Source: DATFIX01 sp047617305 (lineage in GTDB: Archaea > Halobacteriota > Halobacteria > Halobacteriales > Natrialbaceae). From it: 5,506 bases of DNA. The stretch lies in assembly GCA_047617305.1 (NCBI GenBank), contig JBLGCL010000180.1:1-5506 (forward strand). The letters are read 5' to 3'. Shown piece after piece: positions 4,838-5,506 of the stretch. Both the position numbers and the translations under genes were made by a program. The notes beneath the pieces were generated by a model. It did no database searches and was not told where the DNA came from. It saw only the letters and a program-made list of their open reading frames with translations. Every line of letters begins with the position of its first letter. Position 1 is the stretch's first letter.

Positions 4838-5506
4838 ATGGAACCGAACACCAGACGTGACGTCCTTCGACTGGCCGGCGCGGTGGGGGTCGCCGGCCTG
4901 TCCGGCTGCCTGGGGGGCTCCGGCATCCTGAACCCGGACGGATCGGGGTCCGACGGCAGCACGCCGACGGCTACGGCGACCGGAAGGTCCGAATCGACGA
5001 CGAGTGGGGCCGACGGAGGCGACGGGGCCGACGGGACGGCGCCCCCCACGAGCGACGAGCCACCCGCCGAGCATCCGCCCGTCAGCGACGACCGCCTGCC
5101 CGTCGCGTACGACTTCGAGCAGCTCAGGAAGAACGTCCAGTCGGGCGGCCCGCCCAAGGATGGCATCCCCTCCATCGACGACCCGAAGTTCGTCTCGCCG
5201 TCGGACGGCGACGAGTTCCTCGATCCGGGCGACGTCGTGTTCGGCGTGCCCGGCGAGGACGACGTCAAGGCCTACCCGCAGTCGATCCTGGTCTGGCACG
5301 AGGTCGTCAACGACGAGCTCGACGGCTCGCCCGTCAGCGTCACCTACTGTCCGCTGACCGGGACGTCGCTCGGGTTCCAGCGCGGGAAGACGGAGTTCGG
5401 GGTGTCCGGGAACCTCCTCAACAACAACCTGGTGATGTACGACCGGAACACCGACAGCCGGTGGCCGCAGATCCTCGGGACGGCCATCCGGGGCGGTTTC
5501 GAGGGC
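4838..5506 (+). CDS. Tat lipoprotein with DUF3179 domain (3' partial)
   Basis: An open frame of 223 residues reaching the window edge without a stop. It opens with a twin-arginine signal (NTRRDVLRLAG, residues 4-14) and a lipobox LSGC with the lipidated Cys24, so it should be exported folded and anchored outside the membrane. A Gly/Ser/Thr/Asp-rich linker runs to about residue 85. DUF3179 follows: DDPKFVSP (114-121), AYPQSILVWHEVVND (145-159), TYCPLTGTSLGF (169-180) and FGVSGNLLNNNLVMYDR (187-203). In most family members I know, the core motif is CPLCGT; here the second cysteine is Thr174, leaving only Cys171. The function of DUF3179 is not established. By usual family length, roughly a third or more of the protein lies beyond the window. 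The ATG at 4838 gives a complete signal peptide and has a TATA-like box at the right distance. It is transcribed divergently from uspA. Confidence 0.9.
   Translation, partial: MEPNTRRDVLRLAGAVGVAGLSGCLGGSGILNPDGSGSDGSTPTATATGRSESTTSGADGGDGADGTAPPTSDEPPAEHPPVSDDRLPVAYDFEQLRKNVQSGGPPKDGIPSIDDPKFVSPSDGDEFLDPGDVVFGVPGEDDVKAYPQSILVWHEVVNDELDGSPVSVTYCPLTGTSLGFQRGKTEFGVSGNLLNNNLVMYDRNTDSRWPQILGTAIRGGFEG

Noticed and set aside
4691..5299. A 202-codon minus-strand open frame opposite the DUF3179 gene
   Set aside because: It is antisense to a protein with Tat signal, lipobox and clear DUF3179 motifs.
1..5506. Search for a CRISPR array, tRNA, rRNA, insertion sequence or toxin-antitoxin pair
   Set aside because: No regularly spaced repeats, cloverleaf, rRNA-like stretch, transposase or terminal repeats were seen, and codon use looks uniform across the window.

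Overview
The window is GC-rich with strong G/C preference at third codon positions. Its proteins are rich in Asp and Glu, two of them are Tat-exported lipoproteins with Gly/Thr/Asp-rich linkers, and most genes have a TATA-like box about 26-29 bases upstream of the start codon with almost no 5' leader. Together these point to a haloarchaeon (class Halobacteria). I cannot name the genus from the sequence.

Left end (1-421, plus strand): the last 26 codons of a gene whose stop overlaps, as ATGA, the start of a small three-helix membrane protein. The pair resembles the haloarchaeal arrangement of a winged-helix regulator followed by a small membrane protein of the DUF7521 type. Only 14 bases separate this pair from the convergent gene to its right.

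Centre (436-3126, minus strand): a complete mutS gene, the mismatch-recognition ATPase of DNA repair. All the motifs I checked are intact, and an acidic, low-complexity linker precedes the conserved C-terminal tail. No mutL lies in the window.

Right-centre (3191-4666, minus strand): three further genes in the same direction as mutS. They are a 69-residue protein of unknown function, a 222-residue Tat lipoprotein with an unrecognised beta-rich domain, and a universal stress protein (UspA family). The gaps are short (64, 83 and 97 bases) and each holds a TATA-like box placed for a leaderless transcript, so these look like separate transcription units rather than an operon.

Right end (4667-5506): a 171-base divergent intergenic region with several inverted repeats, then the start of a plus-strand Tat lipoprotein with a DUF3179 domain that runs off the window.

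Overall this looks like chromosomal housekeeping and envelope or stress genes. I see no mobile element, CRISPR array, tRNA, rRNA or defence cluster. The most interesting signals are the symmetrical elements around the TATA boxes of the lipoprotein and uspA genes, and two little-characterised small or exported proteins.
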